NCBI RefSeq assembly: GCF_013328815.1
Contig: NZ_JABUHN010000003.1
Coordinates: 404,864 to 468,863, forward strand
Source: Tabrizicola fusiformis
Lineage (GTDB): Bacteria; Pseudomonadota; Alphaproteobacteria; Rhodobacterales; Rhodobacteraceae
Direction: 5' to 3'
DNA length: 64,000 bases
Position 1 is the first letter of the stretch, and the number at the start of each line of letters is the position of its first letter. A program made the position numbers and the translations under genes. Shown here in pieces: positions 51,731-60,643 of this stretch. The notes below the pieces were generated by a model. The model worked only from the letters and a program-made list of their open reading frames with translations, was not told the DNA's origin and made no database searches.

Positions 51731-52525
51731 ATGGGAATCGTGCAGGACATCGCGGGCGATTGGGAGGCGGCGCTGGCTGCGCTGGCCTGGCAGGTCGAGC
51801 TTGGGCTGACCGATCCCTGCGGCGAGGCGCCGGTGGACCGCTTCGCGCTTGAGGCGGCCCCGGTGCGGATGCCGCCACCCGCTGCGGCCTCACCGACAGC
51901 ACCGCCCCCCGTCGCCGCCGTTGCGGATGATCCCGTTGCCGTGGCGCAAACCGTGGCGGGGCGCGCGACCTCGCTTGACGCGCTGCGCGAGGCGCTGGCG
52001 GGGTTCGACCTTTGCGAGTTGAAAAAGGGCGCGCGCAACACCGTCTTTGCCGATGGCAACCCCACCGCCCGCGTTCTGATTCTGGGCGAGGCGCCGGGCC
52101 GGGATGAGGATGTGGAAGGCCGCCCCTTCGTCGGCCGGGCCGGGCAGTTGCTGGACCGGATGTTCGCCGCCATCGGCCTGTCGCGGATCAGCCCCGACCC
52201 GGCCACGGCGCTGTACATCACCAATGTCATGCCCTGGCGCCCCCCCGGCAACCGCGACCCCGAGCCTGCCGAAATCGCCCTGATGCGCCCCTTTGTCGAG
52301 CGGCATATCGCCCTTGCCGACCCCGATCTGATCGTGGTCATGGGCAACACGCCGCTGCTGGCGCTGACTGGACAGAAGGGCATCCTGCGCGCCCGCGGCA
52401 CCTGGACCGAGGCTCTGGGCAAGCCGCTGATGCCGATGACCCACCCGGCCTATCTTTTGCGAAATCCCATTGCCAAGCGTGAGGCATGGGCAGACCTGCT
52501 GGCGATACGGGACAGACTGGGATGA
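51731..52525 (+). CDS. Family 4-like uracil-DNA glycosylase
   Basis: 264 residues. A non-conserved Ala/Pro-rich N-terminal 80 residues precede the catalytic core: VLILGEAPGRDEDVEGRPFVGRAGQLLD (water-activating motif, split by GRPFVG), YITNVMPWRPPGNRDPEPAE, IVVMGNTPLLAL and the MTHPAYLLRN loop. The four Fe-S cysteines of family 4 enzymes are mostly missing: C95 in FDLCELKK remains, while the CxxC partner is K, the KCRPP cysteine is W and the later one is absent. It removes uracil from DNA; activity without the cluster is uncertain. Overlaps the LysE gene by 4 bases. Confidence 0.85.
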   Translation: MGIVQDIAGDWEAALAALAWQVELGLTDPCGEAPVDRFALEAAPVRMPPPAAASPTAPPPVAAVADDPVAVAQTVAGRATSLDALREALAGFDLCELKKGARNTVFADGNPTARVLILGEAPGRDEDVEGRPFVGRAGQLLDRMFAAIGLSRISPDPATALYITNVMPWRPPGNRDPEPAEIALMRPFVERHIALADPDLIVVMGNTPLLALTGQKGILRARGTWTEALGKPLMPMTHPAYLLRNPIAKREAWADLLAIRDRLG

Positions 52526-53139
52526 TCGTCGAAGGAGCGATCCTTGCCGGGTTCATCCCCGCAGCCCTCGCCCTTAACCTCACGCCGGGGGCGGATATGA
52601 TGTTCTGCCTTGGTCAGGGCCTGCGCGGCGGCCCGCGTGCGGCGCTGGCGGCGGATGCGGGCATCGCTCTGGGCGGCCTGGTACATGTCACGCTGGCGGG
52701 CCTGGGTCTTGGTGCGCTGGTGGCCGGGGCTCCTTGGGCGTTTGAGGTGATCCGCTGGGTCGGCGTGGCCTATCTGCTCTGGCTGGCCGCCATGGCGCTG
52801 CGCGGCGGCGGGCGCCCGGGCGATCTGCCACAGACCCGCGCGGCGACGGCCTTTCGGGACGGATTTCTGGTGAACCTGAGCAATCCCAAAGTGATCCTCT
52901 TCGTGCTGGCCTTCGTGCCGCAATTCGTCGATGCCAGCCGCCCGGTCCTGCCGCAGTTCCTGATCTTTGGCGCCGTGCTGTCGCTGGGCGGGCTGGTGGT
53001 GAACGGTGCAGTGGGCGTGCTGGCGGGCGGCGCGGGGCAGCGGCTTGCCCGCTCATCGGCGCTGGGGCGCTGGCTGGCCCGGGTTTCGGCCATGGTTTTT
53101 GCCGGGCTGGCCTTGCGACTGGCCCTGATCAGCCGCTAA
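52522..53139 (+). CDS. LysE/RhtB-family exporter
   Basis: 205 residues, six helices. LysE marks: FIPAALALNLTPGADMMFCLGQGL, GGPRAALAADAGIALGGLVHVTLAGLGLG, and GFLVNLSNPKVILFVLAFVPQFV. Family members export amino acids or homoserine lactones; the substrate here is unknown. ATGA overlap with the uracil-DNA glycosylase gene; its 3' end overlaps tadA by 4 bases, tail to tail. Confidence 0.9.
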   Translation: MIVEGAILAGFIPAALALNLTPGADMMFCLGQGLRGGPRAALAADAGIALGGLVHVTLAGLGLGALVAGAPWAFEVIRWVGVAYLLWLAAMALRGGGRPGDLPQTRAATAFRDGFLVNLSNPKVILFVLAFVPQFVDASRPVLPQFLIFGAVLSLGGLVVNGAVGVLAGGAGQRLARSSALGRWLARVSAMVFAGLALRLALISR

Positions 53140-53594
53140 CGCCGCCCGGCGAAAAACGCCTTCAGCAGCGCCTCCGCCTCGGCCCCGGCGATTCCGTCAT
53201 AGACCTCGGGCACATGATGGCATTGCGGATGGCTGAACACCCGCGCGCCCACCGCCACGCCGCCGCTTTTCGCATCCGCCGCCCCGTAGTAAAGCCGCGC
53301 CACCCGCGCCGCCGAAATCGCCGCCGCACACATCGGACAGGGCTCGAGCGTGACATAAAGCGCCGCCCCAGTCAGCCGTTCCTGCCCCAGCGCCGCACAG
53401 GCGGCACGGATCACCAGCATCTCGGCATGGGCGGTCGGATCGGACAATTCCCGGGTGCGGTTGCCCGCACGGGCGATCACATCGCCCTCCAGCACCAGAC
53501 AGGCGCCCACCGGCACCTCGCCCCGCACGCCCGCGGCCCGCGCCTCGTCCAGCGCGACATCCATGAAGGACCGGAACCCGCGTTGCTCTTTCAT
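53136..53594 (-). CDS. tadA: tRNA-specific adenosine deaminase
   Basis: 152 residues, cytidine-deaminase fold. Zinc ligands: H56 in TAHAEMLV with the proton-shuttle E58, and C86/C89 in EPCPMC. It converts A34 of tRNA-Arg(ACG) to inosine. The first ten codons (MKEQRGFRSF) lie on the dispersed repeat, and the FMDVALDEA segment typical of TadA starts at residue 10-11, so a later start is possible. Its leader is repeat copy B. Confidence 0.9.
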   Translation of the reverse strand: MKEQRGFRSFMDVALDEARAAGVRGEVPVGACLVLEGDVIARAGNRTRELSDPTAHAEMLVIRAACAALGQERLTGAALYVTLEPCPMCAAAISAARVARLYYGAADAKSGGVAVGARVFSHPQCHHVPEVYDGIAGAEAEALLKAFFAGRR

Positions 53595-53637
53595 CTTGGC
53601 TCAAATATCCTCGGGGGTTCCGGGGGCAGACAGCCCC
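53588..53637 (-). repeat. Dispersed repeat copy B, embedding the tadA leader
   Basis: On the minus strand: GGGGGC hairpin, GTCTGCCCCCGGAA, CCCCCGAGGATATTTG, then a tail reaching AGATGAAAG, the tadA start codon. It differs from copy A (27674-27726) by one substitution and one indel over the GC-rich part. A weaker copy is at 25362. Confidence 0.65.
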
Positions 53638-53672
53638 CGGGGTTGGCCGCCCCGTGCCCAAGGATGCCGATC

Positions 53673-54926
53673 ATGGCCGGAAAAGAAAAGCCCACCCCCG
53701 CCGCAAAGGCCGCCTCCACGCCCGAGGGCGAGCGGATTGCCAAGGTTCTGTCGCGCCGCGGCATCGCCTCGCGCCGCGAGGCCGAGCGGCTGATCGAGGC
53801 CGGGGAAGTCACGGTCAACGGCAAGACCATCACCTCGCCCGCGCTGAACGTGACCGATGCCGACCGGATCACCGTTTCGGGTGAACCGCTGCCCGCCAAG
53901 GAACCGGCGCGGCTCTGGCTTTATTACAAGCCCGAGGGGCTGGTGACTTCGGCCGCCGATGAAAAGGGCCGCGACACGGTGTTTGACCATCTGCCTGAAG
54001 AGATGCCGCGGGTGATGTCGGTCGGCCGGCTCGACCTCAATTCCGAAGGGCTTTTGCTGCTGACCAATGACGGCGAGCTGAAGCGGCGGCTGGAGTTGCC
54101 CTCGACCGGCTGGCTGCGCAAGTATCGCGTCCGCGTCAACGGCAACCCGACCGACCCCGATCTGGAGCCCTTGCGCAAGGGTATCACGATTGAGGGGGAG
54201 CGGTTTCAGCCGATGCAGGTGGTGCTGGACCGCATTCAGGGCGCCAACGCCTGGCTGACCGTCGGCTTGCGCGAGGGCAAGAACCGCGAGATCCGCCGCG
54301 CGATGTCGGCCATCGGGCTGGCGGTGAACCGGCTGATCCGGGTCAGCTATGGCCCCTTCCGCCTGAACGAATTGCAACCCGGGCAGGTCGAAGAGGTGCG
54401 TGCCAAGGTGCTGCGCGACCAGTTGGGCGAAATCGGCGGCGCCGGGGTGGAACCGCCCGCCCGCAGCGGCAGCACCGCACCCGGGGCAAGAACGGTGACC
54501 CGTGTGCGCCGGACCCCGGCCAAGCCCGGATCCGACCGCCTGCCCGAGGGTGAGGGTCTGCGCCAGTTGTCGCAAAGCTGGCAGGCCGCCACCCGCCCCC
54601 GCAGCGCCGCCAAACCTGCCACCGACACCCCGCGCGACGATGCCAAGCCCGCGACCCGGCGCGCCAAGCCCGCCACGGCCCCCCGCAGCGTCAAACCAGC
54701 CGAAACGGCGCGGGAAGCCGCAAAACCCGCCACCCGGCGCAGTCCCGGTGCCAAACCCGCGGAAGAGGCCGTCAAACCCACCACCCGCCGCAGCAGCAAA
54801 CCTGCGGAAGCGGTGCGCGATGCCGCCAAACCCGCAACCCGGCGCACCAGCCCCGCCAAACCGACAGCCAAACCGACTGGCCGCCGCGGCGACCCTGGCC
54901 GCACGCCGCCGCGCCGGGGCGGCTGA
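53673..54926 (+). CDS. rluB: RsuA/RluB-family pseudouridine synthase with basic repeat tail
   Basis: 417 residues. S4 domain (RIAKVLSRRGIASRREAERLIEAGEVTVNG, in parts), then the catalytic core with YYKPEGLVTS, VGRLDLNSEGLLLLTNDG (catalytic Asp in GRLD) and GKNREIRRAM. The core ends near residue 260. The last 130 residues are disordered, basic and repetitive, with four KPATRR-like units. Such synthases modify U in 23S or 16S rRNA. The start at 53673 follows AAGGATGCCGATC; an ATG at 53664 adds three residues. Confidence 0.88.
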   Translation: MAGKEKPTPAAKAASTPEGERIAKVLSRRGIASRREAERLIEAGEVTVNGKTITSPALNVTDADRITVSGEPLPAKEPARLWLYYKPEGLVTSAADEKGRDTVFDHLPEEMPRVMSVGRLDLNSEGLLLLTNDGELKRRLELPSTGWLRKYRVRVNGNPTDPDLEPLRKGITIEGERFQPMQVVLDRIQGANAWLTVGLREGKNREIRRAMSAIGLAVNRLIRVSYGPFRLNELQPGQVEEVRAKVLRDQLGEIGGAGVEPPARSGSTAPGARTVTRVRRTPAKPGSDRLPEGEGLRQLSQSWQAATRPRSAAKPATDTPRDDAKPATRRAKPATAPRSVKPAETAREAAKPATRRSPGAKPAEEAVKPTTRRSSKPAEAVRDAAKPATRRTSPAKPTAKPTGRRGDPGRTPPRRGG

Positions 54927-54991
54927 CACGCGCGCCCGCTTGACAAGCCCGCGGCCCCGCCGCTTAAAGCCGCCAAAGCCCGGAGGCCCGA

Positions 54992-55957
54992 ATGCGCATC
55001 CTTGATCACGCCCGCATTGCCGAATTGCCCAACCCCTATTTCGGCAAGGTGCGCGACTGTTATGACCTGCCCGCCGATGCTGCCCATCCCGAAGGGCGGC
55101 GCATCCTGATCTCTTCCGACCGGATTTCGGCCTTTGACCGGATTCTGGCCGCCATTCCCTTCAAGGGGCAGGTGCTGACCCAGATCGCGCGCTGGTGGTT
55201 CGAGCGGACCGAAGACATCTGCGCCAATCATGTCCTTGCCTACCCCGACGCCAATGTGGTGATCGGCAAGCGGCTGACCATCCTGCCGGTTGAGGTGGTG
55301 GTGCGCGGCTATCTGGCCGGGACCACCTCAACCTCGGTGCTGACGCAATACCGCAAGGGCGTACGGCAGATGTATGGCCATACTCTGCCCGACGGGCTGC
55401 GCGACAATCAGGCGCTGCCACATGCCATCATCACCCCCACGTCAAAGGCTTTCGACGGCGGCCATGACGAACCGCTGACCGCCGCAGAGATCGTGGCGCA
55501 GGGGCTTCTCACGCAGGCGCAATGGGATGAAGTTTCGGCCAAGGCGCTGGCGCTGTTCGCGCGGGGGCAGAAACTGGCCGCCGAGCGCGGGCTGATCCTT
55601 GTCGATACCAAATATGAATTCGGCACCGATGCCGCGGGCAACATCCTGATCGCGGATGAGATTCATACCCCCGACAGCAGCCGTTACTGGATTGCCTTGG
55701 GCTATGAGGCGGCGTTCACGGCGGGCAGCCGCCCGCCGTCTTTCGACAAGGATGTGATCCGGGCCTGGGTCGCGGCGCGCTGCGACCCCTATACCGACCC
55801 GATCCCCGACATCCCCGCCGAAATGATCGAGGCCACCAGCCGCGTCTACATCGACGCCTATGAGGCGATCACCGGCGAAACTTTTGTGCCTGACCTTGGC
55901 GGCGAAACCCCGCTGGCCCGTGTCCGCGCCAACCTGACCCCCTATTTCACCGCGTAG
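54992..55957 (+). CDS. purC: SAICAR synthetase
   Basis: 321 residues, the longer yeast-ADE1-like form of Pur[13 protein letters not shown] near the N-terminus, [54 protein letters not shown] and [12 protein letters not shown] follow the family. It joins aspartate to CAIR in purine synthesis. The gene follows the pseudouridine synthase by 65 bases, with GGAGGCCCGA before the start. A second, short PurC may exist elsewhere in the genome. Confidence 0.93.
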   Translation: MRILDHARIAELPNPYFGKVRDCYDLPADAAHPEGRRILISSDRISAFDRILAAIPFKGQVLTQIARWWFERTEDICANHVLAYPDANVVIGKRLTILPVEVVVRGYLAGTTSTSVLTQYRKGVRQMYGHTLPDGLRDNQALPHAIITPTSKAFDGGHDEPLTAAEIVAQGLLTQAQWDEVSAKALALFARGQKLAAERGLILVDTKYEFGTDAAGNILIADEIHTPDSSRYWIALGYEAAFTAGSRPPSFDKDVIRAWVAARCDPYTDPIPDIPAEMIEATSRVYIDAYEAITGETFVPDLGGETPLARVRANLTPYFTA

Positions 55958-56047
55958 GATGGGCAATCTGCCCATCCGCCTCAAAGCCGATGTTTGCGCT
56001 AACATCGCAGCTTCCGCTATAGTCGCCCAAACCGGGAGGACGGACCG

Positions 56048-56971
56048 ATGATTCTAAGCTGTGGCGAAGCCCTGATCGACATGCTGCCGCGCACCTCGAC
56101 TCAAGGCGAGGCGGCTTTTGCGCCCTATGCCGGCGGGGCGGTGTTCAACACCGCCATCGCTCTGGGGCGGCTTGGCGCGCCCTCGGCCTTCTTCTCTGGG
56201 ATTTCCACCGACATGCTGGGCGAGATTCTGGCCGAGACGCTGACCGCCTCGCAGGTGGATACGCGCTATTGCGCCCGCTCCCCCCGGCCCACGACGGTCG
56301 CCTTTGTCAAACTGGTCAACGGTCAGGCGACCTATGCCTTTTATGACGAAGGCACGGCGGGGCTGATGCTGTCACAGGACGATCTGCCGATGTTGCCCGC
56401 CACGGTTTCGACCCTGTTTTTCGGCGGCATCTCTCTTGTCAACGACCCCGCCGCCAGCACCTATGAGGCGCTTCAGGCCCGCGAAAGTGCGACCCGGGTC
56501 ACGATGATTGACCCGAACATCCGCCCCGGCTTCATCGCGGGTAAAGAGGCCCCCTATCGCGCCCGGATCGGGCGGATGGTGGCGCGGGCCGATATCGTCA
56601 AGCTCTCGGACGAAGACCTGCATTGGCTGATGGGGCCGGGTGATCTGACCACGCTGGCCCGCGCCATCGTGGCGCAGGGGCCGAAGGTGGTCTTCATCAC
56701 CGAAGGCGCGGCAGGCGCCCGTGCCGTGACCGCCACGCAAGACCGCTTTGTCGCGGCGCAAAAGGTCACCGTGGCCGATACGGTCGGCGCGGGCGACACC
56801 TTCAACGCCGGGGCGCTTTGCGCGTTGCATCAGGCCGGGGCGTTGAGCAAGACGCGGATTGCAGCGCTTTCCGATGCGGAACTGGACGCTGCGCTGTCCC
56901 TTGGCACCCGCGCCGCCGCCATCACCGTCAGCCGCCCCGGCGCCAACCCGCCCTGGGCCAACGAGTTGTGA
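56048..56971 (+). CDS. PfkB-family carbohydrate kinase (fructokinase-like)
   Basis: 307 residues. Substrate motif [17 protein letters not shown] near 28-44 and the catalytic anion-hole motif [14 protein letters not shown] near 239-252 with the base Asp. [15 protein letters not shown] is typical of fructokinase or 2-keto-3-deoxygluconate kinase. The sugar cannot be told from sequence. GGGAGGACGGACCG precedes the ATG. It overlaps the dtd start by 4 bases (GTGA). Confidence 0.87.
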   Translation: MILSCGEALIDMLPRTSTQGEAAFAPYAGGAVFNTAIALGRLGAPSAFFSGISTDMLGEILAETLTASQVDTRYCARSPRPTTVAFVKLVNGQATYAFYDEGTAGLMLSQDDLPMLPATVSTLFFGGISLVNDPAASTYEALQARESATRVTMIDPNIRPGFIAGKEAPYRARIGRMVARADIVKLSDEDLHWLMGPGDLTTLARAIVAQGPKVVFITEGAAGARAVTATQDRFVAAQKVTVADTVGAGDTFNAGALCALHQAGALSKTRIAALSDAELDAALSLGTRAAAITVSRPGANPPWANEL

Positions 56972-57411
56972 GGGCGGTTCTGCAACGGGTCAGCCGCGCC
57001 TCGGTCACGGTTGAAGGCGTGGTGACGGGGCAGATCGGCCCGGGCCTTCTGATCCTGGTCTGCGCCATGCAGGGCGATACCGTAGCCGAAGCCGACAGGC
57101 TGGCGGCCAAGATCGTCAAGCTGCGGATATTCAAGGATGAGGCGGGCAAGATGAACCGCTCGGTCAAGGATATCGGCGGGGCGGCCCTTGTCGTCAGCCA
57201 GTTTACCCTCGCCGCCGATCTGCGCGGCAACCGCCCCGGGTTCAGCACCGCCGCCGCCCCGGACGAGGGCAAGCGGCTTTATGAGCATTTCTCGGCCCGG
57301 ATCGCCGCCGAGGGCGTTCCGGTGCAGAACGGCATCTTCGGTGCCGATATGGATGTGGCGCTGTCCAATGACGGGCCGGTGACCATCTGGATGGACACCG
57401 CCACGCCCTGA
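56968..57411 (+). CDS. dtd: D-aminoacyl-tRNA deacylase
   Basis: 147 residues from the GTG at 56968. DTD marks: [37 protein letters not shown] and the C-terminal [11 protein letters not shown] (Gly-x-Pro cis-peptide motif appears as GPVT). It removes D-amino acids from tRNA. Translational coupling to the PfkB kinase is by overlap only. It converges with a secreted-protein gene 3 bases after the stop. Confidence 0.93.
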   Translation: MRAVLQRVSRASVTVEGVVTGQIGPGLLILVCAMQGDTVAEADRLAAKIVKLRIFKDEAGKMNRSVKDIGGAALVVSQFTLAADLRGNRPGFSTAAAPDEGKRLYEHFSARIAAEGVPVQNGIFGADMDVALSNDGPVTIWMDTATP

Positions 57412-57414
57412 GCG

Positions 57415-57942
57415 TCAGTTGAACGGATTCTTGCTGTTGCCTTTCAGCGCATCGGCGCATTCGATCAGCGCGTTCATCGACGCCTGCGACCCTGCCAGCG
57501 AGTAATCCTTGACCCCCTCACCCTGCGCGGTGCGCAGATAAAGGCGGCTGCCCTGCGCCACTTCGACAAGGAAGTTTACGCCCTGATTGCTGTCGGGCAG
57601 ATCGAACAGGATCGAATTCTTGTAAAGCTCGGCCCCGGTCAGGTTCCACGGCGAACGGCGGCCGATCTGCACCTGAAGATCGGCAGTGTCGCCTTCGCCG
57701 AACTCCCACGAGGTGGAGTAGAATTGCAGGCGCACCGACTGGTCCGCATAGACCCAGACGGTAAAGCTGTCGGTCGTGGCATCCACCTCGGCAAGGCAGG
57801 CAAAGCTGCCATCGTCGAAGCCGACGATCTCGACCTCCCAATGCTTGTGGGTGAACAGCGTCTGCGAACTGGGCTCGGCCACCGCCGGCAGCGCAAATGC
57901 CGCAAGGGCCAAGGCAATCAGGCCCGAGCCTATCCGTTTCAT
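57415..57942 (-). CDS. Secreted protein of unknown function
   Basis: 175 residues with a signal peptide (MKRIGSGLIALALAAFALPAVAEP). The mature part is beta-rich: HKHWEVEIVGFDDGSFACLAEVDA, SFTVWVYADQSVRLQFYSTSWEFG, VQIGRRSPWNLTGAEL, and a C-terminal SMNALIECADALKG; the two Cys residues could form a disulfide. Similar to DUF1176/invasion-associated-locus-B-like periplasmic proteins in pattern, but no firm assignment. Confidence 0.75.
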   Translation of the reverse strand: MKRIGSGLIALALAAFALPAVAEPSSQTLFTHKHWEVEIVGFDDGSFACLAEVDATTDSFTVWVYADQSVRLQFYSTSWEFGEGDTADLQVQIGRRSPWNLTGAELYKNSILFDLPDSNQGVNFLVEVAQGSRLYLRTAQGEGVKDYSLAGSQASMNALIECADALKGNSKNPFN

Positions 57943-58005
57943 GTCAAAACTCCCCTCGGTTCAACTCCTTGTGAGGATGAAACGCTGCGCCCAAGGTTGC
58001 AAATG

Positions 58006-58034
58006 AAAAAGGCGGTCATGTTGCCATGACCGCC
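58006..58034 (-). terminator. Rho-independent terminator of the acyl-CoA synthetase gene
   Basis: On the minus strand GGCGGTCATG, loop GCAA, CATGACCGCC and TTTTTCATT begin 24 bases after the stop codon. Confidence 0.9.
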
Positions 58035-58057
58035 CCGCAAACGCACCGCCGGCGCGG

Positions 58058-59947
58058 TCAGTCGGCCCAGTCCCAGGCTTGGGCAAAGCTGCTGAGAAGT
58101 GCCGATGCGGCCGCCTCATCCACCGGGCCAAGCCGTTGAATGCGGGCGACAAGACCACGTTTCTTGTCTTCCACCACCTCGGCAACCCGGGCTGCAATCC
58201 CGGCCTCTGCCAATGCGGCATCATAGACCCGGGTGATGGCCCGGCGGCGCAGGTCAGGCTTGAACACCTTGCCGACGGCGGTCTTGGGCAGTTCCGACAG
58301 CACTTCGATGAACTTGGGCACTGCGGCGCGCTCGTGGATGTGGTTCTGCGCATAGGCCATCAGATCGTCGCCGGTGACCGTGGCGCCCTTGACCAGCTCG
58401 ACATAGGCGCAGGGCAATTCGCCTGCATGAACGTCTGGCTGGCCGATGGCGCCGACAAAGGCCACCGCCTCATGGCCCATCAGCGCCTCTTCGATCAGGG
58501 CGGGGTCAATGTTGTGGCCGCCGCGGATGATCAGATCCTTGGCGCGTCCGGTGATATAAAGATAACCGTCCGCGTCGATCCGTCCAAGGTCGCCGGTCCG
58601 CAGGAAACGGCCCTCGGCGAAAAGATCCTTGTTCTTGTCCACCTCGGTATAGGTGGACCCTTCGAACACCCCCGGATTGGCGACGCAGATTTCCCCCACC
58701 TCATCCACGCCGCATTCGCGGAAGCCTTCGGCGGTCTTTTGCAGGATGCGTACATGGGTATGCGGGAAGGGCAGCCCGACCGAGCCGATCTTCTTGTTGC
58801 CTTCGGGCGGGTTGACCGCCACCAGACAGGTGCATTCCGTCAGGCCATAGCCCTCGACGATCTGCACGCCGGTCGCCTTTTCAAAACGGTTGAACAGCTC
58901 GATCGGCAGCGGGGCAGACCCCGAGAAGGCGCCGCGCAGCGTGCTGACATCGGCATTGATCGGGCGCTGCATCAGCGCCGAAAGGGCCGTGGGCACCGTC
59001 ACCAGATAGGTGCATTTCCACTGGGCAATCAGCTTCCACAGATTGTCGAACACCCCCTCACCGCGATAGCCCGCAGGGGTCGGGAAGATCACATGCGCGC
59101 CCGACGCGATCATCGACATCAGGATCGGATAGGCGGCAAAGACGTGGAACAGCGGGAGGGGGCACATCACCGTGTCTTGCGCCGTGAACAACAGCCGCGC
59201 CCCCAGCCAGCCGTTATAGACCATGCCCGAAACCTTGTGCTGCGCCACCTTGGGCATTCCGGTGGTGCCGCCGGTGTGGAAATAGGCCGCCACGCGGTCG
59301 GTCTTGGTATCGGCAAAGCTCAGGGCATCGGCGGGCTGGCGGGCGCATTCGGCGTTGAAATCGCGCACATTGGCGGAATGCTGCACCGGGTTCTTCGGCC
59401 GCACCAAGGGCACGATCAGCGATTTCAGCCCGCCCAGATTGCGCACAAGATCAACTTCCAGCACGGTCTTCACCGTGGGGGCATGGCGCACCGCCTCGGC
59501 CACCTTCTGCGGCAGGTCGGTTTTGGGGAAGGCGCGCAGGGTGACCACGACCTTGGCCTTGGTCTCGCGCAGGATGGCGCTGATCTGTTCGGCCTCAAGC
59601 AGCGGGTTGATCGGGTTCACGATCCCCGCCACGGCCCCGCCCAGAAGGGTCACGGCGGTTTCCAGCGTGTTGGGCAGAATATAGGCGACCACATCCTTTT
59701 CACCCACGCCAAGGCTGCGGAACAGGTTGGCGGCCTGCGTCACCTTCGCGTGCAGGTCGTTCCACGTCAGCGTCAGCGACTTTGAGCCGGGGTCAGACAG
59801 AAGCTGATACGAAATCGCCGGACGGGGGCCATGGGCCTGCCGGGCGCGACCCAGAAATTCATACATCGAACGGGCGACATCGCGGTCTTCCCAGGCGCTT
59901 TCCGCCTCGATGGCCTTCAGATCCGCCAGATTAGCGAATGATCCCAT
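58058..59947 (-). CDS. Acyl-CoA synthetase (AMP-binding)
   Basis: 629 residues of the ANL superfamily. Phosphate loop YFHTGGTTGMPKVAQHK, adenine motif GYGLTECTCL, the hinge region LRTGDLGRIDADGYLYITGR with the LIIRGGHNIDPALIEEAL segment, and the C-terminal catalytic Lys in PKTAVGKVFKPDLRR. It activates a carboxylic acid, probably a fatty acid, to its CoA ester. ATG at 59947 follows GGGGAGGAAACC; an in-frame upstream extension lacks support. The gene stands alone with its own terminator. Confidence 0.92.
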   Translation of the reverse strand: MGSFANLADLKAIEAESAWEDRDVARSMYEFLGRARQAHGPRPAISYQLLSDPGSKSLTLTWNDLHAKVTQAANLFRSLGVGEKDVVAYILPNTLETAVTLLGGAVAGIVNPINPLLEAEQISAILRETKAKVVVTLRAFPKTDLPQKVAEAVRHAPTVKTVLEVDLVRNLGGLKSLIVPLVRPKNPVQHSANVRDFNAECARQPADALSFADTKTDRVAAYFHTGGTTGMPKVAQHKVSGMVYNGWLGARLLFTAQDTVMCPLPLFHVFAAYPILMSMIASGAHVIFPTPAGYRGEGVFDNLWKLIAQWKCTYLVTVPTALSALMQRPINADVSTLRGAFSGSAPLPIELFNRFEKATGVQIVEGYGLTECTCLVAVNPPEGNKKIGSVGLPFPHTHVRILQKTAEGFRECGVDEVGEICVANPGVFEGSTYTEVDKNKDLFAEGRFLRTGDLGRIDADGYLYITGRAKDLIIRGGHNIDPALIEEALMGHEAVAFVGAIGQPDVHAGELPCAYVELVKGATVTGDDLMAYAQNHIHERAAVPKFIEVLSELPKTAVGKVFKPDLRRRAITRVYDAALAEAGIAARVAEVVEDKKRGLVARIQRLGPVDEAAASALLSSFAQAWDWAD

Positions 59948-60057
59948 GGTTTCCTCCCCTGAAAACCCCGCTGTCGCGGTTGTCATTTGCCCTAAGGATG
60001 GGCAGAAACCACCGCTTTGCCAAGGCTGGGCGGGCAGAGAATACGCAACGTCAGTCG

Positions 60058-60099
60058 AAAAGCGGGCGCGCGGGGGCATTCATGCCCCTGCGCGCCCGC
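60058..60099 (-). terminator. Palindromic terminator of the LysM gene, repeat family member
   Basis: An 18-bp stem with one G-T pair (GCGGGCGCGC to GGGGGCAT on one side), loop GA when read on the minus strand, then TTTT. It shares the core GGGGCATGAATGCCCC with the terminator at 43734-43777. It starts 10 bases after the LysM gene stop. Confidence 0.85.
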
Positions 60100-60109
60100 C
60101 GGTTCAGGA

Positions 60110-60535
60110 TCAGTCCTGCGGCGGAATCCGCAACGTCTGGCCGGGATAGATCTTGTCGGGGTGGCTCAACATCGGCTTGTTCGCCTCGAAGATCGCCGGG
60201 TAAAGGCTGGCCTTGCCCAGCGTCGCCTTGGCGATGGCCGACAGGGTATCGCCCTTCTTGACGGTGTAGAACACCGGCTCGGGGCCATCCGCCTCGGCCT
60301 CGACACCTGACACGCCCTGCACATTGCCCACGGCGAGGATGATCTTTTCCTTCACCTCGGGGCTGACGGCCTTGCCCTCGACCTTCACGGTATCGCCTTC
60401 CACCTTGATCTCGACGCCCGAGGTATCAAGGCCCAGATCGGCCACTTCCTGTTTGAGCGTCTCGGCGCTGGGGGTGGCATTGGCCTCGGCGGGCAGTTCC
60501 TTGCCCGAGCCGGTCAGAAAGCTCCAGAAACCCAT
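60110..60535 (-). CDS. BON-LysM domain protein (Kbp/YgaU-like)
   Basis: 141 residues. A BON domain (about 25-85: LKQEVADLGLDTSGVEIKVE, VNVQGVSGVEAEA-like pattern as VGNVQGVSGVEAEA) precedes one LysM repeat (90-138: FYTVKKGDTLSAIAKATLGKASLYPAIFEAN, in parts; DKIYPGQTLRIPP). E. coli Kbp/YgaU has the same architecture and binds K+. No signal peptide is visible, as in YgaU. The following terminator marks it as a single gene. Confidence 0.9.
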   Translation of the reverse strand: MGFWSFLTGSGKELPAEANATPSAETLKQEVADLGLDTSGVEIKVEGDTVKVEGKAVSPEVKEKIILAVGNVQGVSGVEAEADGPEPVFYTVKKGDTLSAIAKATLGKASLYPAIFEANKPMLSHPDKIYPGQTLRIPPQD

Positions 60536-60643
60536 CTCGCATCTCCATGTTGCAAGCCAGACCCGGCCGGAAACGGCGGGGTTGCGCGAGCTTAACCAGA
60601 GAGTGTGACAGCGGGGCGGGGGAAAAACCCCGGCCTTTTCCCG

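Noticed and set aside
58079..59785. A 568-codon plus-strand open frame opposite the acyl-CoA synthetase
   Set aside because: Shadow frame of a well-supported gene; the composition is His/Gly/Arg-rich and no motif is seen.
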